Assembly (NCBI GenBank): GCA_023416735.1 | Contig: JAEZGX010000006.1 | Location: 1 to 64,000, forward strand | Origin: Verrucomicrobiota bacterium | Lineage (GTDB): Bacteria > Verrucomicrobiota > Verrucomicrobiia > Opitutales > Opitutaceae | Direction of reading: 5' to 3' | Length of the DNA stretch: 64,000 nt | In this document: piece after piece, positions 34,024-42,444 of the stretch | Layout of the letters: each line of letters starts with the position of its first letter | How positions within the stretch are numbered: position 1 is the stretch's first letter | Translations under genes and position numbers: made by a program | The notes under the pieces: generated by a model | Seen by the model: only the letters and a program-made list of their open reading frames with translations | The model's database searches: none | Told to the model about the DNA's origin: nothing

Positions 34024-36225
34024 TCAGGAGGACTCGTCGCCGCCTTCGGTCTCGACGATGCGCTCGCCGCACACCGGATCGCCGACCGCGACGCCGAACA
34101 TCAGCGCCACGCGGCTCGTCGCCGTGGCGAGGTTGTGATCGACGAACTGCACCTGCTGCACGGTGATGCCGGTTTCGGCATTGAAGACCGGGCGGACGAT
34201 GCCGTTGCTCGGCACGCCGGGCAGGGCCTGCGTGTAGTCCGACGGCAAGCGCGTCGCCAAGGCGAGAGCACGCGCGGTGCAGTTGAAGCCCGCGAGGTCG
34301 CCCGTCGTGGGCAGGCTCACCGCCTGGTGCGGCTTGAAGCCGGCGATCGGTGGAACTTGATAATTCGCGATCAGGTCGCCGCGCTGCTGTGTCGCGAGAT
34401 TGATCAGGACGGAATCATCCATGATCTGCTCGTAGAATGTCGGGCTGAGCAGCGAAATGCGACCCGTGCCGGGGATCTTCCGCTGATAGAACTTCCGCGC
34501 GATCGTATTCATCGTCTTCCGCTTGAAGTTCTCCAACGCGACCGCGGTGTAGTGCGTGAACTTCTCGGCGGTGATGAGCGCGAATAGTGCGTCGACAACC
34601 TTGTCGGCCAGAGCCGAGTGCATGCTCTCCGCCTGCTCGCCGAACAGATCGCGCGCCGTCGACGCGAGCTGGTTGACGTTGAACGTCACGGGCACGCCGA
34701 AGTGCTGATTGATGACGACGTCGACGTCGTTCATCGTCACGTCATTCGAGCCGTAGCCGGTCGAAGCGTTGTAGGCGTTCGCAGTGAGCGTGCCCTTGAG
34801 GCGGGTCTTCACCGACTGGCCATACGCGGCATTCTCGCCGGTGTAGTCCGTCGAGATCTCGAACAGGAACGGATATTCCAGCCGGAGAAGCGAGAGCGAT
34901 CGCTGGAGCACGAGCTCGCTCGAGAGCGTGCCGAGCGAGTGCGCGGCGAGCACGAGACCGAGCTCGCGGCCGAAAGCGGCATCCTTCGCGAAAAGCGGAG
35001 AGATCTCGCGGGCGACGATCGTGCCGCGGGCAACGTGATCCTTCTCCTTATCGAGCCCCTGGAGCACCGGGAGCAAATTGTCTTTCGCCTGCACCGTGAT
35101 GCCCGGCGACGTGACGCGGGTGAGCGCGGGGTTATCCGGCATCGCCGCGAGGAGCGTGGCGTGCGACGGATCCGCCTCGATCAAGCCGAGCCACTTCGCC
35201 TGGATCGCTTCGTCTTTCGGCGGGAGCGCGCCGCGGGCGACGGCGGCGTCGACGGCCTTCTTCGCGTCGTCCTTGCGGCGCTGGGCATCGTGAGCGCGCA
35301 GTTGCACGAGCTCGTCGGCGTCGGCTTTGGCCTTGGCTTGGACGGACTCAAGTTGCGTGAGCTTCGACTGGAGTTCCGCGTTGGTTTTAGCTGCGGAGAC
35401 CAACTGATCTTTGTGTTTTGCGAACAGGGTGATGAGCTGTTCGTCGGTGGCGTCAGCGGGGGCTTGGACCGCCAGCGCCGCCAGGATTTGGATGAGCAGT
35501 TCCTTGAGCATGGTATTCGTTTTCTGGTTATCCGAAGGACCGTCGGACGCGGTGGTGGCAGTGGATTCGGCGCCGGCCAGCCGGGCGGCGATGAGCGCCG
35601 GCATCGCGGCGCCGAAAGCGGGTTCGTTCACGAGGCCTCCGGCGGGACGACCGGGCCAAATCGCGGCAACGCGTTTGGTTGTCTTGTTGACCAGGAACTC
35701 GGGTGAGAAAGAGGTGTAAACTTTGCCGCGAACGAGCTCCTCACCGAGTGAGGTCCACTCCACGGCAGCAATAATGCCGCGCGCCGGATCCCAGGAAAAT
35801 CCGGTCACCCAGGCGGTGGCGGCGTCGCCTTCATGAGCCTCGTCCAGGCGCACGCGACGGCCGGCGGCAAGGATCCTTGCGAAGCTTTGCGCGACGGAGC
35901 GCGCACCGGACTCGTCACACACGACCGTGCCCTTCCACGGTTTGCCGTCTGCTCCGTGCGCCGTAATCTCGTGCGTGCCGGCGGGCATCCACACGATCTC
36001 CCTCGGGAGCGGGGCGCCGTCGGCGAGAGGGGCCATGCGGGCGCGGATGACATCGAGCGCGAGCAGCTCGTCGGCGCCGAGGCCGGCAGCGCTGGCCGCA
36101 TGGACGTGGTCGAACTGCGAAGAAAGATGCTGGCTGCCCGCTCCGCGGTAAGGGGCTTGCGTGTTGTGCGCCAGCGGCACCGGGGCCGTAAGTGGCCGAG
36201 TTTTGTGGAAAACGTGACGTGACAT
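34024..36225 (-). CDS. Fused prohead protease-scaffold-major capsid protein
   Basis: 733 residues. Residues 1-230 follow the Mu I-type head protease layout (EIVWMPAGTHEITAHG, DEAHEGDAATAWVTGF, AAVEWTSLGEELVRGKVYTS, FSPEFLVN, GGLVNEPAF). Residues ~240-340 form a coiled, charged scaffold-like segment (MLKELLIQILAALAV ... AKAKADADELVQLRAHDAQR). Residues ~400-733 match the Mu T-type capsid (FGRELGLVLAAHSLG, TFNVNQLASTARDLFGEQ, SLLSPTFYEQIMDDSVLI, LALATRLPSDYTQAL). In Mu protease/scaffold and capsid are separate genes. A nested start at the Met of MLKELL could make scaffold-capsid alone. Confidence 0.8.
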   Translation of the reverse strand: MSRHVFHKTRPLTAPVPLAHNTQAPYRGAGSQHLSSQFDHVHAASAAGLGADELLALDVIRARMAPLADGAPLPREIVWMPAGTHEITAHGADGKPWKGTVVCDESGARSVAQSFARILAAGRRVRLDEAHEGDAATAWVTGFSWDPARGIIAAVEWTSLGEELVRGKVYTSFSPEFLVNKTTKRVAAIWPGRPAGGLVNEPAFGAAMPALIAARLAGAESTATTASDGPSDNQKTNTMLKELLIQILAALAVQAPADATDEQLITLFAKHKDQLVSAAKTNAELQSKLTQLESVQAKAKADADELVQLRAHDAQRRKDDAKKAVDAAVARGALPPKDEAIQAKWLGLIEADPSHATLLAAMPDNPALTRVTSPGITVQAKDNLLPVLQGLDKEKDHVARGTIVAREISPLFAKDAAFGRELGLVLAAHSLGTLSSELVLQRSLSLLRLEYPFLFEISTDYTGENAAYGQSVKTRLKGTLTANAYNASTGYGSNDVTMNDVDVVINQHFGVPVTFNVNQLASTARDLFGEQAESMHSALADKVVDALFALITAEKFTHYTAVALENFKRKTMNTIARKFYQRKIPGTGRISLLSPTFYEQIMDDSVLINLATQQRGDLIANYQVPPIAGFKPHQAVSLPTTGDLAGFNCTARALALATRLPSDYTQALPGVPSNGIVRPVFNAETGITVQQVQFVDHNLATATSRVALMFGVAVGDPVCGERIVETEGGDESS

Positions 36226-36252
36226 AAAGTGGGTGAGTTCTGCTCTGGGCTC

Positions 36253-38082
36253 TCAGCTTTGGGCTCCGTGCTCCGCCTTCGCGTAGGTCTGAGCGGCGCC
36301 CTGGATGGAGGCTTCGGCGAGTGCGGCCTCGAGCGCGTCGGCGAGTTCACGGGCGCCGACGATCTGCGGGGCGAGTTCATCCAGGCGCGCGATGAACGCC
36401 TCGAGCTCGCCGACAACGCCGAGTTCGCCGGCCTCGATCGCCGCCAGGAGCGGCTCCGCGGCCTTGCGCAGCGGCGCGAAATCGCGGGCGTGCGCGAGGG
36501 CCAAAACCCTTTTCGTTTCAGCGTCGGATTCATAGCCGCCGGAAAGGGGTGCGGCGGTTGACGTGGCGGCCCTTGCCGATGCCACGGCGAAGCGCGGCGA
36601 ATTGATTCTGGCGCGTTTTGCTTCGCCGGACGGGTCTTGACCGCTATCGGGGTTCCCCGGCGCGTTTAAATCAGGTTTTCCCTTACCGTCCGGTCGGGCA
36701 GTCGCCGGGGTGCCAGCATCACTTGGCGACCCCGGCGCTGCCGACTCCGATGACGGCCCAGCCGATGGCTGGGAGGTGGGACCGCCGACGACTTCCTCGC
36801 CGTCCTCGGGGACGGGGATGCCGTGGCGTTCGTAAAACCATTTGCGCGGAACGGGAGCGATCTGCGTGAGGATCTGGTCGCGCTCGGCGCGTCCTTTCGG
36901 ATCCGTCTCGCTGGCGAACTCGGGCACGATCGTGGGCGGCTCGACTTCGTCGCCCCAGTTCCACCGCAGCACGGCCGGCACGAGCTGGTAGTTGAGCAGA
37001 TCCGCGCACCACTGCGCCGCATCCTGGAGCCGATCGGCGCGCACGCTGCCATGCAGTTCGCTCGCACCGTTGCCGATGCCCGTGGGCTTGCTCTCGCTGG
37101 ACGCCTCCTGACCGAGGATGAGTTGATCGGCGTATTTGTCCGCGAGGGTCTGGATCAACACTTGCGGGTTGTCCTGGCTGGCGGTGATCGCCTCTTTGAA
37201 ATCGAGCGTGGTGCCCTGCGGAAATGCGGCCCACCCTGCCGAGCCGAGGTTCGCGAGCATATCCGAAAGCTTCGCGAGATTCTGCGGCTGGTTGGGATCG
37301 TAGGTCGCCCAGCGGAACGGGACGCCGAAGATCTGCGCGTTATTGAGCAGCCACTCCCAGCCGAACGTAATGCCGCACCAATACGGCGCCAGACAGCGCA
37401 GCATCGCGGTTTGACCAGGCGCGCCGGAGCGCGAGTGCCACACGCCGACCCAGAATTGTCCGGGCGGAAAGGGCTCCCAGGTGCGGCGGCTCGATCGATC
37501 TCCGGCGATCGCGTTGGTGAGGCCCAACTCTGTGCCGTCGGCGTTCCAACCGTATTTCGTCGGGTGCAGGAGATGCGCGCAGCGCGGCAGGAGGCCCTCT
37601 TCGTGGCGTTGCCATGCGACCTCGAGGACGGAGAGGCCCTTGCCGATCGCGTCCATCGCATCGAACAACGCGCCCTCGAAACTGAGCTCGAGCGTGCCGG
37701 GCTTCGGCCGCCAGTTGCGGAGCGAGGCCTCGACGAGATCCGCGCGCTCCTTCGCCGATGGCGTCGGCTTTTCGCCGCGCTCGGCGTAGGGCTGGACCGA
37801 ATACGTGACACGCTTGGCGGCGTTGCGGAGCTCCGAAAGATTCTTCGTCAGCCGCGGCCACGTGTCCTCCATCATGTCGAACAGCGACCATTGTTCCTGC
37901 AGATTGCCGCCGACGGCTGCTTCTATAATCATGCGCACCTGGTCCGGCGTCATGCGGCGGCCGGCCCACATGATCGGCGTGAAGTCGGCGATCGCAGGGC
38001 GAGTGAGCGGCGCCGCCGTGGCGGGCGGGCGGCCGCGGAGTGCGGCGATGGCGTTGGAGAAGCGGGCGCGGAGCGGAATCAT
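36253..38082 (-). CDS. Portal protein, Mu gp29-like (DUF935)
   Basis: 609 residues from ATG 38082, in an ATGA overlap with the large terminase. DUF935 motifs are clear: LRNAAKRVTYSVQPYAERGE, FDAMDAIGKGLSVLEVAW, FGWEWLLNNAQIFGVPFRWA, QLILGQEASSES and LQDAAQWCADLLNYQLVPAV. The portal forms the dodecameric DNA gate at one capsid vertex and binds the terminase. A Pro/Ser/Gly-rich linker (about residues 435-485) precedes a helical C-terminal domain. Confidence 0.9.
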   Translation of the reverse strand: MIPLRARFSNAIAALRGRPPATAAPLTRPAIADFTPIMWAGRRMTPDQVRMIIEAAVGGNLQEQWSLFDMMEDTWPRLTKNLSELRNAAKRVTYSVQPYAERGEKPTPSAKERADLVEASLRNWRPKPGTLELSFEGALFDAMDAIGKGLSVLEVAWQRHEEGLLPRCAHLLHPTKYGWNADGTELGLTNAIAGDRSSRRTWEPFPPGQFWVGVWHSRSGAPGQTAMLRCLAPYWCGITFGWEWLLNNAQIFGVPFRWATYDPNQPQNLAKLSDMLANLGSAGWAAFPQGTTLDFKEAITASQDNPQVLIQTLADKYADQLILGQEASSESKPTGIGNGASELHGSVRADRLQDAAQWCADLLNYQLVPAVLRWNWGDEVEPPTIVPEFASETDPKGRAERDQILTQIAPVPRKWFYERHGIPVPEDGEEVVGGPTSQPSAGPSSESAAPGSPSDAGTPATARPDGKGKPDLNAPGNPDSGQDPSGEAKRARINSPRFAVASARAATSTAAPLSGGYESDAETKRVLALAHARDFAPLRKAAEPLLAAIEAGELGVVGELEAFIARLDELAPQIVGARELADALEAALAEASIQGAAQTYAKAEHGAQS

Positions 38083-39689
38083 CGTGATGCGGTGAGTTGA
38101 GGCCGGCGGAGGATCTGCACGCCGGGGCGCGATGAGCCGATCGCGACGAGCGGCAGCGTTTCGGCGGTGAAGGCGCCGGCGACGGGGGTGAGCCAGCCGT
38201 GCAGCGAGAGCTTGGTGGAATCGAACGTGTCGCCGTGGTTGCCGCTGCCATCGACTTCGTTGTCGAAGCGGCCGCGGACTTTGCGGACCAGGCGGAAGTC
38301 CTGGCGGATGACGCGATCGGGCGGAAGCGCGAGCCGGCCGTCGTCGAGCGCGTTGACGACGAGGTTGCCGAGATACGTTTTCACCGGCATCTCGACGTTG
38401 CCGACGGTGATGTTCTCCGAGGACACGACGAGCTCGACGGAGCAAAAGCGGCTCAACTCATCCCGCACCTGGCGCGCGTAGAAACGCTCGTTGGTCGCAT
38501 CGATCACGAGGCGGCGCGTTTTCAACACGGTGACGAACTCGCGGAGATACGCGGTGGAAACTTTCGGGTCGTTTGTCTTCCAGCGGAAGATGAGGCGTGC
38601 GGCGTGCTCGTTGCCGCGTTTCTCCGCGATCGTGACGGAGCTGGGGTTGCTCGTGTTCTTCTCCGTGGTCGCGACGTCGAAGCCGATCGTCACCGGCTCG
38701 GAGATCTCGCCGAGGAGTTGCCGCCAATCCGCCGGAAGCTCGCCGTCGAAGAAGAGGCATTGCTTCGCCTCGGCGCGCGCCTGGGCGTGGTGGAGGACGT
38801 TGAGCGCGATCGCGGCCGTGCCGGTCGTCGCGAGGCGGAGGCCGTAGTTGCGATCCCAGGCTTCCTTATCGAGCGCAAGGGCACGGTGTTCGTCCGTCGT
38901 GAGCGGCGCGCGCGTTTCCGGATGAAACAGCTTGGCTCCCGCGGCGTCGGCGTCCCACGCGTCGACGCGATGCACCATGATGCCCGCTTCCGATCGATAC
39001 CACACGCCCTCCGGCGTGACTTGCTCGAACTCCATGCCCGCGGGCGGAACGATCAATTCATGCGAGTAGTGCGACGCGTCCGCCGGCGGCGTCGTGCACA
39101 TGATGAGGCGGAACGTCGGATCGCTCGAGGTGATCGGCTCGACGGCGTCCCACAGCTCCCGGAAATTCGGGATGAATCCGATCTCGTCGAGAAACACCGT
39201 GCCGGAGAAACCGCGCGCCGTGGCCGGATTCGGCGCGAGGACTTTGAGGCGCGACACGCGGCCGTCGGGATGCGTGAAGCGCACCTCGAGCTTGCCGCCG
39301 ACGAACGCGTCTTTGAGCGCGTCGAAATCGCTGAGGAGCTTTGGCTCCTGGCCGGCCTCGATCGCTTCGGCCTGCAGCGCGGAGAACCGCTCGCGCATGC
39401 GCGCAAGGATCGTCCAAAACACCTGAGCGGCGCGGAGCGCGACTTCGCCGCCAACGTTGAGCGACGCCGACGCGAGGATCACCGTTTCGCCCGGTTTCTC
39501 CAACATCGTCTGCAGCGCCCAGGTGGAGAGAACTTCGGTTTTTCCGGTCTGGCGGCGCCAGAGGAGAATGAAGATGCCGAGCAGCTTGAGCTTTTCGTCG
39601 GCGGCGCGCTGATATTCGCGCCAGCGGCGCGACTTGCCGACCGGCGGGCCTTTGCGCTGGAGCGTGCGCTTACGGTTTACGGCCGTCAC
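38079..39689 (-). CDS. Terminase large subunit (Mu gp28-like)
   Basis: 536 residues from a GTG at 39689 (GTGA overlap with the small terminase). ATPase motifs: FILLWRRQTGKTE (Walker A-like, residues ~40-52) and GTVFLDEIGF (Walker B). The nuclease domain shows GFDVATTEKNTSNPS and VIDATNE. The enzyme cuts and packages DNA into the prohead. An upstream extension of the frame overlaps the small terminase gene and is not used. Confidence 0.88.
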   Translation of the reverse strand: MTAVNRKRTLQRKGPPVGKSRRWREYQRAADEKLKLLGIFILLWRRQTGKTEVLSTWALQTMLEKPGETVILASASLNVGGEVALRAAQVFWTILARMRERFSALQAEAIEAGQEPKLLSDFDALKDAFVGGKLEVRFTHPDGRVSRLKVLAPNPATARGFSGTVFLDEIGFIPNFRELWDAVEPITSSDPTFRLIMCTTPPADASHYSHELIVPPAGMEFEQVTPEGVWYRSEAGIMVHRVDAWDADAAGAKLFHPETRAPLTTDEHRALALDKEAWDRNYGLRLATTGTAAIALNVLHHAQARAEAKQCLFFDGELPADWRQLLGEISEPVTIGFDVATTEKNTSNPSSVTIAEKRGNEHAARLIFRWKTNDPKVSTAYLREFVTVLKTRRLVIDATNERFYARQVRDELSRFCSVELVVSSENITVGNVEMPVKTYLGNLVVNALDDGRLALPPDRVIRQDFRLVRKVRGRFDNEVDGSGNHGDTFDSTKLSLHGWLTPVAGAFTAETLPLVAIGSSRPGVQILRRPQLTASR

Positions 39690-40237
39690 GCGTCCTCCCC
39701 TCGTTTCATCTTTTCGATCTCCTCGAGCGCGAGGGTGATTTGTTCCTGCAGGTCCTCGCTCTTCTCTCCGCCGCGAGCGCGCTCGAGACAGAGCTTGGCC
39801 CGATCGAGGGCGAGGCTGAGCCGCTGCACCCGCACGTCGCGAGCGAGCCGCTCTTTTTCCAACGCGAGCTTTTCGCGCCCCAGCTCGATCTTCTCCAGCG
39901 CCGCGATGTCGCGAGGTTCGAGATCTTCGAGCGTGGCAAGGAATCGTGCCTGGCCGAGAGCAACACGCGCCTGGGCATCGAAGTCGGCGGGGCAGTTCGA
40001 TTGGGCAACGAGCGCGACTTCCTTCGCCGCAGCGTAGCGACGTTCCACCTTCGCGGCGGTGAACCACGCGGAAACGGCCTGCGTGCTCGGCGGCTTGCCG
40101 CCCCACTCGGCACGCGTCCACTCGTGCACCTTCTTCGCGGCCTCCGCGAGGCCGAGACCGCCGGCGAGCGCAACGAAAAGCTCGTCGCGTTGAGCGGGCG
40201 TGAGGCGCGCGGCGAAACTGTCTTTGCGGAGCTTCAC
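39686..40237 (-). CDS. Terminase small subunit candidate (DUF3486, Mu gp27-like)
   Basis: 183 residues (MKLRKDSFAARLTPAQRDEL). N-terminal helix-turn-helix (LAGGLGLAEAAKKVHEWTR, STQAVSAWFTAA) and a long coiled-coil C-terminus (LEKIELGREKLALEKERLAR), the DUF3486 organisation. Directly precedes the large terminase with overlapping stop and start. Confidence 0.75.
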   Translation of the reverse strand: MKLRKDSFAARLTPAQRDELFVALAGGLGLAEAAKKVHEWTRAEWGGKPPSTQAVSAWFTAAKVERRYAAAKEVALVAQSNCPADFDAQARVALGQARFLATLEDLEPRDIAALEKIELGREKLALEKERLARDVRVQRLSLALDRAKLCLERARGGEKSEDLQEQITLALEEIEKMKRGEDA

Positions 40238-40240
40238 TCG

Positions 40241-40501
40241 TCAGGGATTGAGCGCGTTCTGGCCGGCCTCGCGGATGTGCCACTTGCGCGCGTCTGCGTT
40301 GGTAGGATCCATCGGATCCGCGGTGAAGCCGGCCATCTCCTGGGCTTTCAGCCAGGACAGGTGCTTGACCAACTCCGGCAACGAGATCGCCGGACGCACG
40401 AGGCGGTTCACCTCGGCGAGGAGTGTCTCCTGCGGGAGCGAATAAGGTTTCGCGGCCGCGAGCAGGCGGAGAATGGTGAGGCGGATCGACTGCGGATTCA
40501 C
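40241..40501 (-). CDS. Small winged-helix-like phage protein (Mu gp26 position)
   Basis: 86 residues from a GTG at 40501 that overlaps the upstream stop (GTGA). NPQSIRLTILRLLAAAKPYS and QETLLAEVNRLVRP look like a compact winged helix. Located exactly before the small terminase gene, where Mu has gp26. DNA packaging role is positional inference. Confidence 0.6.
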   Translation of the reverse strand: MNPQSIRLTILRLLAAAKPYSLPQETLLAEVNRLVRPAISLPELVKHLSWLKAQEMAGFTADPMDPTNADARKWHIREAGQNALNP

Positions 40502-40893
40502 AGGAGTCCTTTCGTTTTCGCGAGGAGCGAGATGGTGCGCTCGGGGATGTCGTCCATGAGCTGGCGGAGGTCTTTGATCTCGGCGTCGAGCTTCACGCTG
40601 ATTGCCTTCGTCTCCTGCCGTCGCTCCTCGATCGCCGCGTTGATCTCGAGTCGCTCCCGTGCGATGCGACCGTGCACTTCCTTGATCTGCTGTTCGGTGG
40701 CGGTGCCTGGGTGAGCTCGCACCTCGAAGGGCTGTGGCGTCTCGGCCTCTTTGGTGCGCAGGCTTTTGATGCCGACGGCCGCGCCGATCATCGTGGCGAC
40801 AAAGCCGCCGAGATAGAACAACACGCTGAGCCACTGAGCGAGCGCAGCCGCGGGAGGTTCGGCTTGAGCGAGGAGGAGCAACATTGGCGTCAT
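40498..40893 (-). CDS. Phage membrane protein with coiled coil (Mu gp25 position)
   Basis: 131 residues. Membrane segment at about residues 18-42 (LAQWLSVLFYLGGFVATMIG), then a long charged helix (TATEQQIKEVHGRIARERLE...). It overlaps its neighbours by four bases. Membrane anchor plus periplasmic or cytoplasmic coiled coil would fit a spanin-like or holin-modulator role, but an inner-membrane spanin candidate also exists just upstream. Confidence 0.6.
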   Translation of the reverse strand: MTPMLLLLAQAEPPAAALAQWLSVLFYLGGFVATMIGAAVGIKSLRTKEAETPQPFEVRAHPGTATEQQIKEVHGRIARERLEINAAIEERRQETKAISVKLDAEIKDLRQLMDDIPERTISLLAKTKGLL

Positions 40894-41174
40894 TTGGTGC
40901 GGTTGCGCTCGTGAGCGAGGGCGGCGGCGAGGTTGATGTTTTCCCGCTCGAGCTGCGCGAAGGCGGCGGCGCTGTGCCAGGTCTCGTCAGCCTGCGGGGT
41001 GTAGATCCCCGCGCTGGTCTGCACCGGCTGGCCCGCCGGGAGTTGCAGGACGCGCGGCTGGTAGATTTGCAGCGACGCCTTGGGCGCGGAGGATGCGCTC
41101 GCGCAGCCGGTCGGCAGCGCGGTGAGCAGCGTCATCGCCGCGAGCGCGCAGAGAAGCGATTTGTGATTCGTCAT
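40890..41174 (-). CDS. Outer-membrane spanin-like lipoprotein (Rz1-like candidate)
   Basis: 94 residues: MTNHKSLLCALAAMTLLTALPTGC has a signal sequence ending in TGC, a plausible lipobox (Cys24). The mature part is Pro/Gln-containing and ends in a helix. The gene starts inside, and in a different frame from, the 98-residue gene at 40987-41283, copying the overlap layout of Rz/Rz1 spanin pairs. It lies in the cluster between a two-membrane-segment protein and the terminase genes. Confidence 0.55.
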   Translation of the reverse strand: MTNHKSLLCALAAMTLLTALPTGCASASSAPKASLQIYQPRVLQLPAGQPVQTSAGIYTPQADETWHSAAAFAQLERENINLAAALAHERNRTK

Positions 41175-41283
41175 CGGCGATGTCGGAGTCGATGCGGCGT
41201 TGGAGATCGTAGCGCGCTCCCACCGCACGGATCTCGAGGTAGGCGGCGCCCGCCCTCGCGATCGCAGTGAGGAGCGCGAGCAT
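40987..41283 (-). CDS. Inner-membrane spanin-like protein (Rz-like candidate), overlapping the lipoprotein gene
   Basis: 98 residues (MLALLTAIARAGAAYLEIRA). After a short hydrophobic N-terminus comes a charged helical region (LQRRIDSDIADDESQIASLR, DAAHRAADRLRERI). The first 110 bases have strongly coding-like GC-rich third positions before the other frame begins, which argues that the frame is real. Its N-terminal membrane segment is weak, so the assignment to i-spanins is tentative. Confidence 0.45.
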   Translation of the reverse strand: MLALLTAIARAGAAYLEIRAVGARYDLQRRIDSDIADDESQIASLRARGDDAAHRAADRLRERILRAQGVAANLPAARPATPGGPAGADQRGDLHPAG

Positions 41284-41286
41284 CGG

Positions 41287-41688
41287 CTAGAGCTTCCGGC
41301 CTCCGAGCTTCGCGCCGAGATAGCCGCCCCAATAGAAGATCCGGTCGAGGAGGCGGAACCACCACTTGGCCTCCAGCGAGGCGAGCCACTTGTCGTCGGC
41401 GTCGCTGGCCGTGGCAGCCGCACGTTGGTGCGCCCACGCGATCAGCGTTTGATACACGATCGTAAGCGCACCGAAGATCGCGAGCGCGGTGGACGCCCAG
41501 CTATATTGAGCGAGCAGCCCCGCGGCGAAATCGGCGAGTTCGGCCGCAGCGGTGAAGGCGGCGACCTCCGTGGAGACAGGAACGCCGGGATCCTGGGCGC
41601 GGAGCGTGACGGCGAAAAACGTGAGCAGGGCCAAAACGGCGACAAAAAGCGCCGCGAACCAGAGACCGGAGCGGGAGGTGGAAGTCAT
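41287..41688 (-). CDS. Phage membrane protein, holin candidate
   Basis: 133 residues from ATG 41688 (MTSTSRSGLWFAALF); a Met three codons upstream is possible. Two membrane segments: LWFAALFVAVLALLTFFAV and WASTALAIFGALTIVYQTLI, then a basic/aromatic tail (KWWFRLLDRIFYWGGYLGAK). Two spans, small size and the adjacent spanin-like pair make a holin plausible. No endolysin gene is recognised beside it. Confidence 0.55.
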   Translation of the reverse strand: MTSTSRSGLWFAALFVAVLALLTFFAVTLRAQDPGVPVSTEVAAFTAAAELADFAAGLLAQYSWASTALAIFGALTIVYQTLIAWAHQRAAATASDADDKWLASLEAKWWFRLLDRIFYWGGYLGAKLGGRKL

Positions 41689-41732
41689 GGCGGCCACACT
41701 GTGCCGCCATGCCGCGAACGAAGTGCAGCCCG

Positions 41733-41993
41733 CTAATCGCGAGCGTGCGTCAGCGAATGCGAGAGCGTGTCAGCCATGGTCAATTTCTCGGGTTTTTCGG
41801 AGAACGGCTGAAAACCCGGATTCAAAACCCACCACGTCCACGCATCCGAAAACTTGATATAGCGGCCGCGCACCGTCGTCGGGCACTGCGCCACGATCGC
41901 GCGCGCGTAGCGATAGCCGATCGTCACGCCCTGCTCGGCGAAACGATCGACGAGCTCTTTCGCCATGATGAGTTTTTCAGGTGTCTGCGCCAT
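41733..41993 (-). CDS. Small HTH-like phage protein
   Basis: 86 residues (MAQTPEKLIMAKELVDRFAE). QGVTIGYRYARAIVAQC looks like the recognition part of an excisionase/MerR-like winged helix, followed by GRYIKFSDAWTWWV. Divergently arranged with the plus-strand gene at 42063, with a 69-bp shared upstream region. Confidence 0.55.
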   Translation of the reverse strand: MAQTPEKLIMAKELVDRFAEQGVTIGYRYARAIVAQCPTTVRGRYIKFSDAWTWWVLNPGFQPFSEKPEKLTMADTLSHSLTHARD

Positions 41994-42062
41994 TCAAACG
42001 TATGTTCCCGCGTGGCACGTCCCTCTCGACATAAGGGTGCTCACCATGCACGCTGGAGACCT

Positions 42063-42419
42063 ATGTCCGAGATTACCCCGACTAAAAGTTCCCCGGCTGA
42101 CGAATACAGGCTCATTTCGGTTCATCTTCCGCCAAAGTATTGGGTCGTTGTTCTCGGCGTGATGAACAACTTTCTCGACGGCGAGCTTCGAAAGCTGATC
42201 AAAGACACGAAGGAAAAGTATAAGACGGAAGATCAGGTCCCCGCCGAAATCCGCACCATCATTGCCGGGGCGCACGCAGCTCATTCGACCATTGTGACCG
42301 CGCTGCACAATACGGGCGAAATGACGGCTGAGGCGAACGCGGGGGCCGGCTTGCCCGCATTCAAGCGGCTGATTGATGAGGGTAAAAAGGTCCGCGAACG
42401 ACGCGGGTCGAAATCGTAG
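42063..42419 (+). CDS. Plus-strand cargo (moron-like) gene inside the late operon
   Basis: 118 residues (MSEITPTKSSPADEYRLISV). GGAG precedes the ATG at 6 bases' distance. No family recognised; composition is more Lys-rich and lower in GC than the surrounding genes (KLIKDTKEKYKTEDQVPAEI). It opposes all structural genes around it, the hallmark of an independently expressed cargo gene. Functions such as superinfection exclusion or repressor-like control cannot be told. Confidence 0.7.
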   Translation: MSEITPTKSSPADEYRLISVHLPPKYWVVVLGVMNNFLDGELRKLIKDTKEKYKTEDQVPAEIRTIIAGAHAAHSTIVTALHNTGEMTAEANAGAGLPAFKRLIDEGKKVRERRGSKS

Positions 42420-42444
42420 TTGAACGGCGTTCATTGACGGGAAC

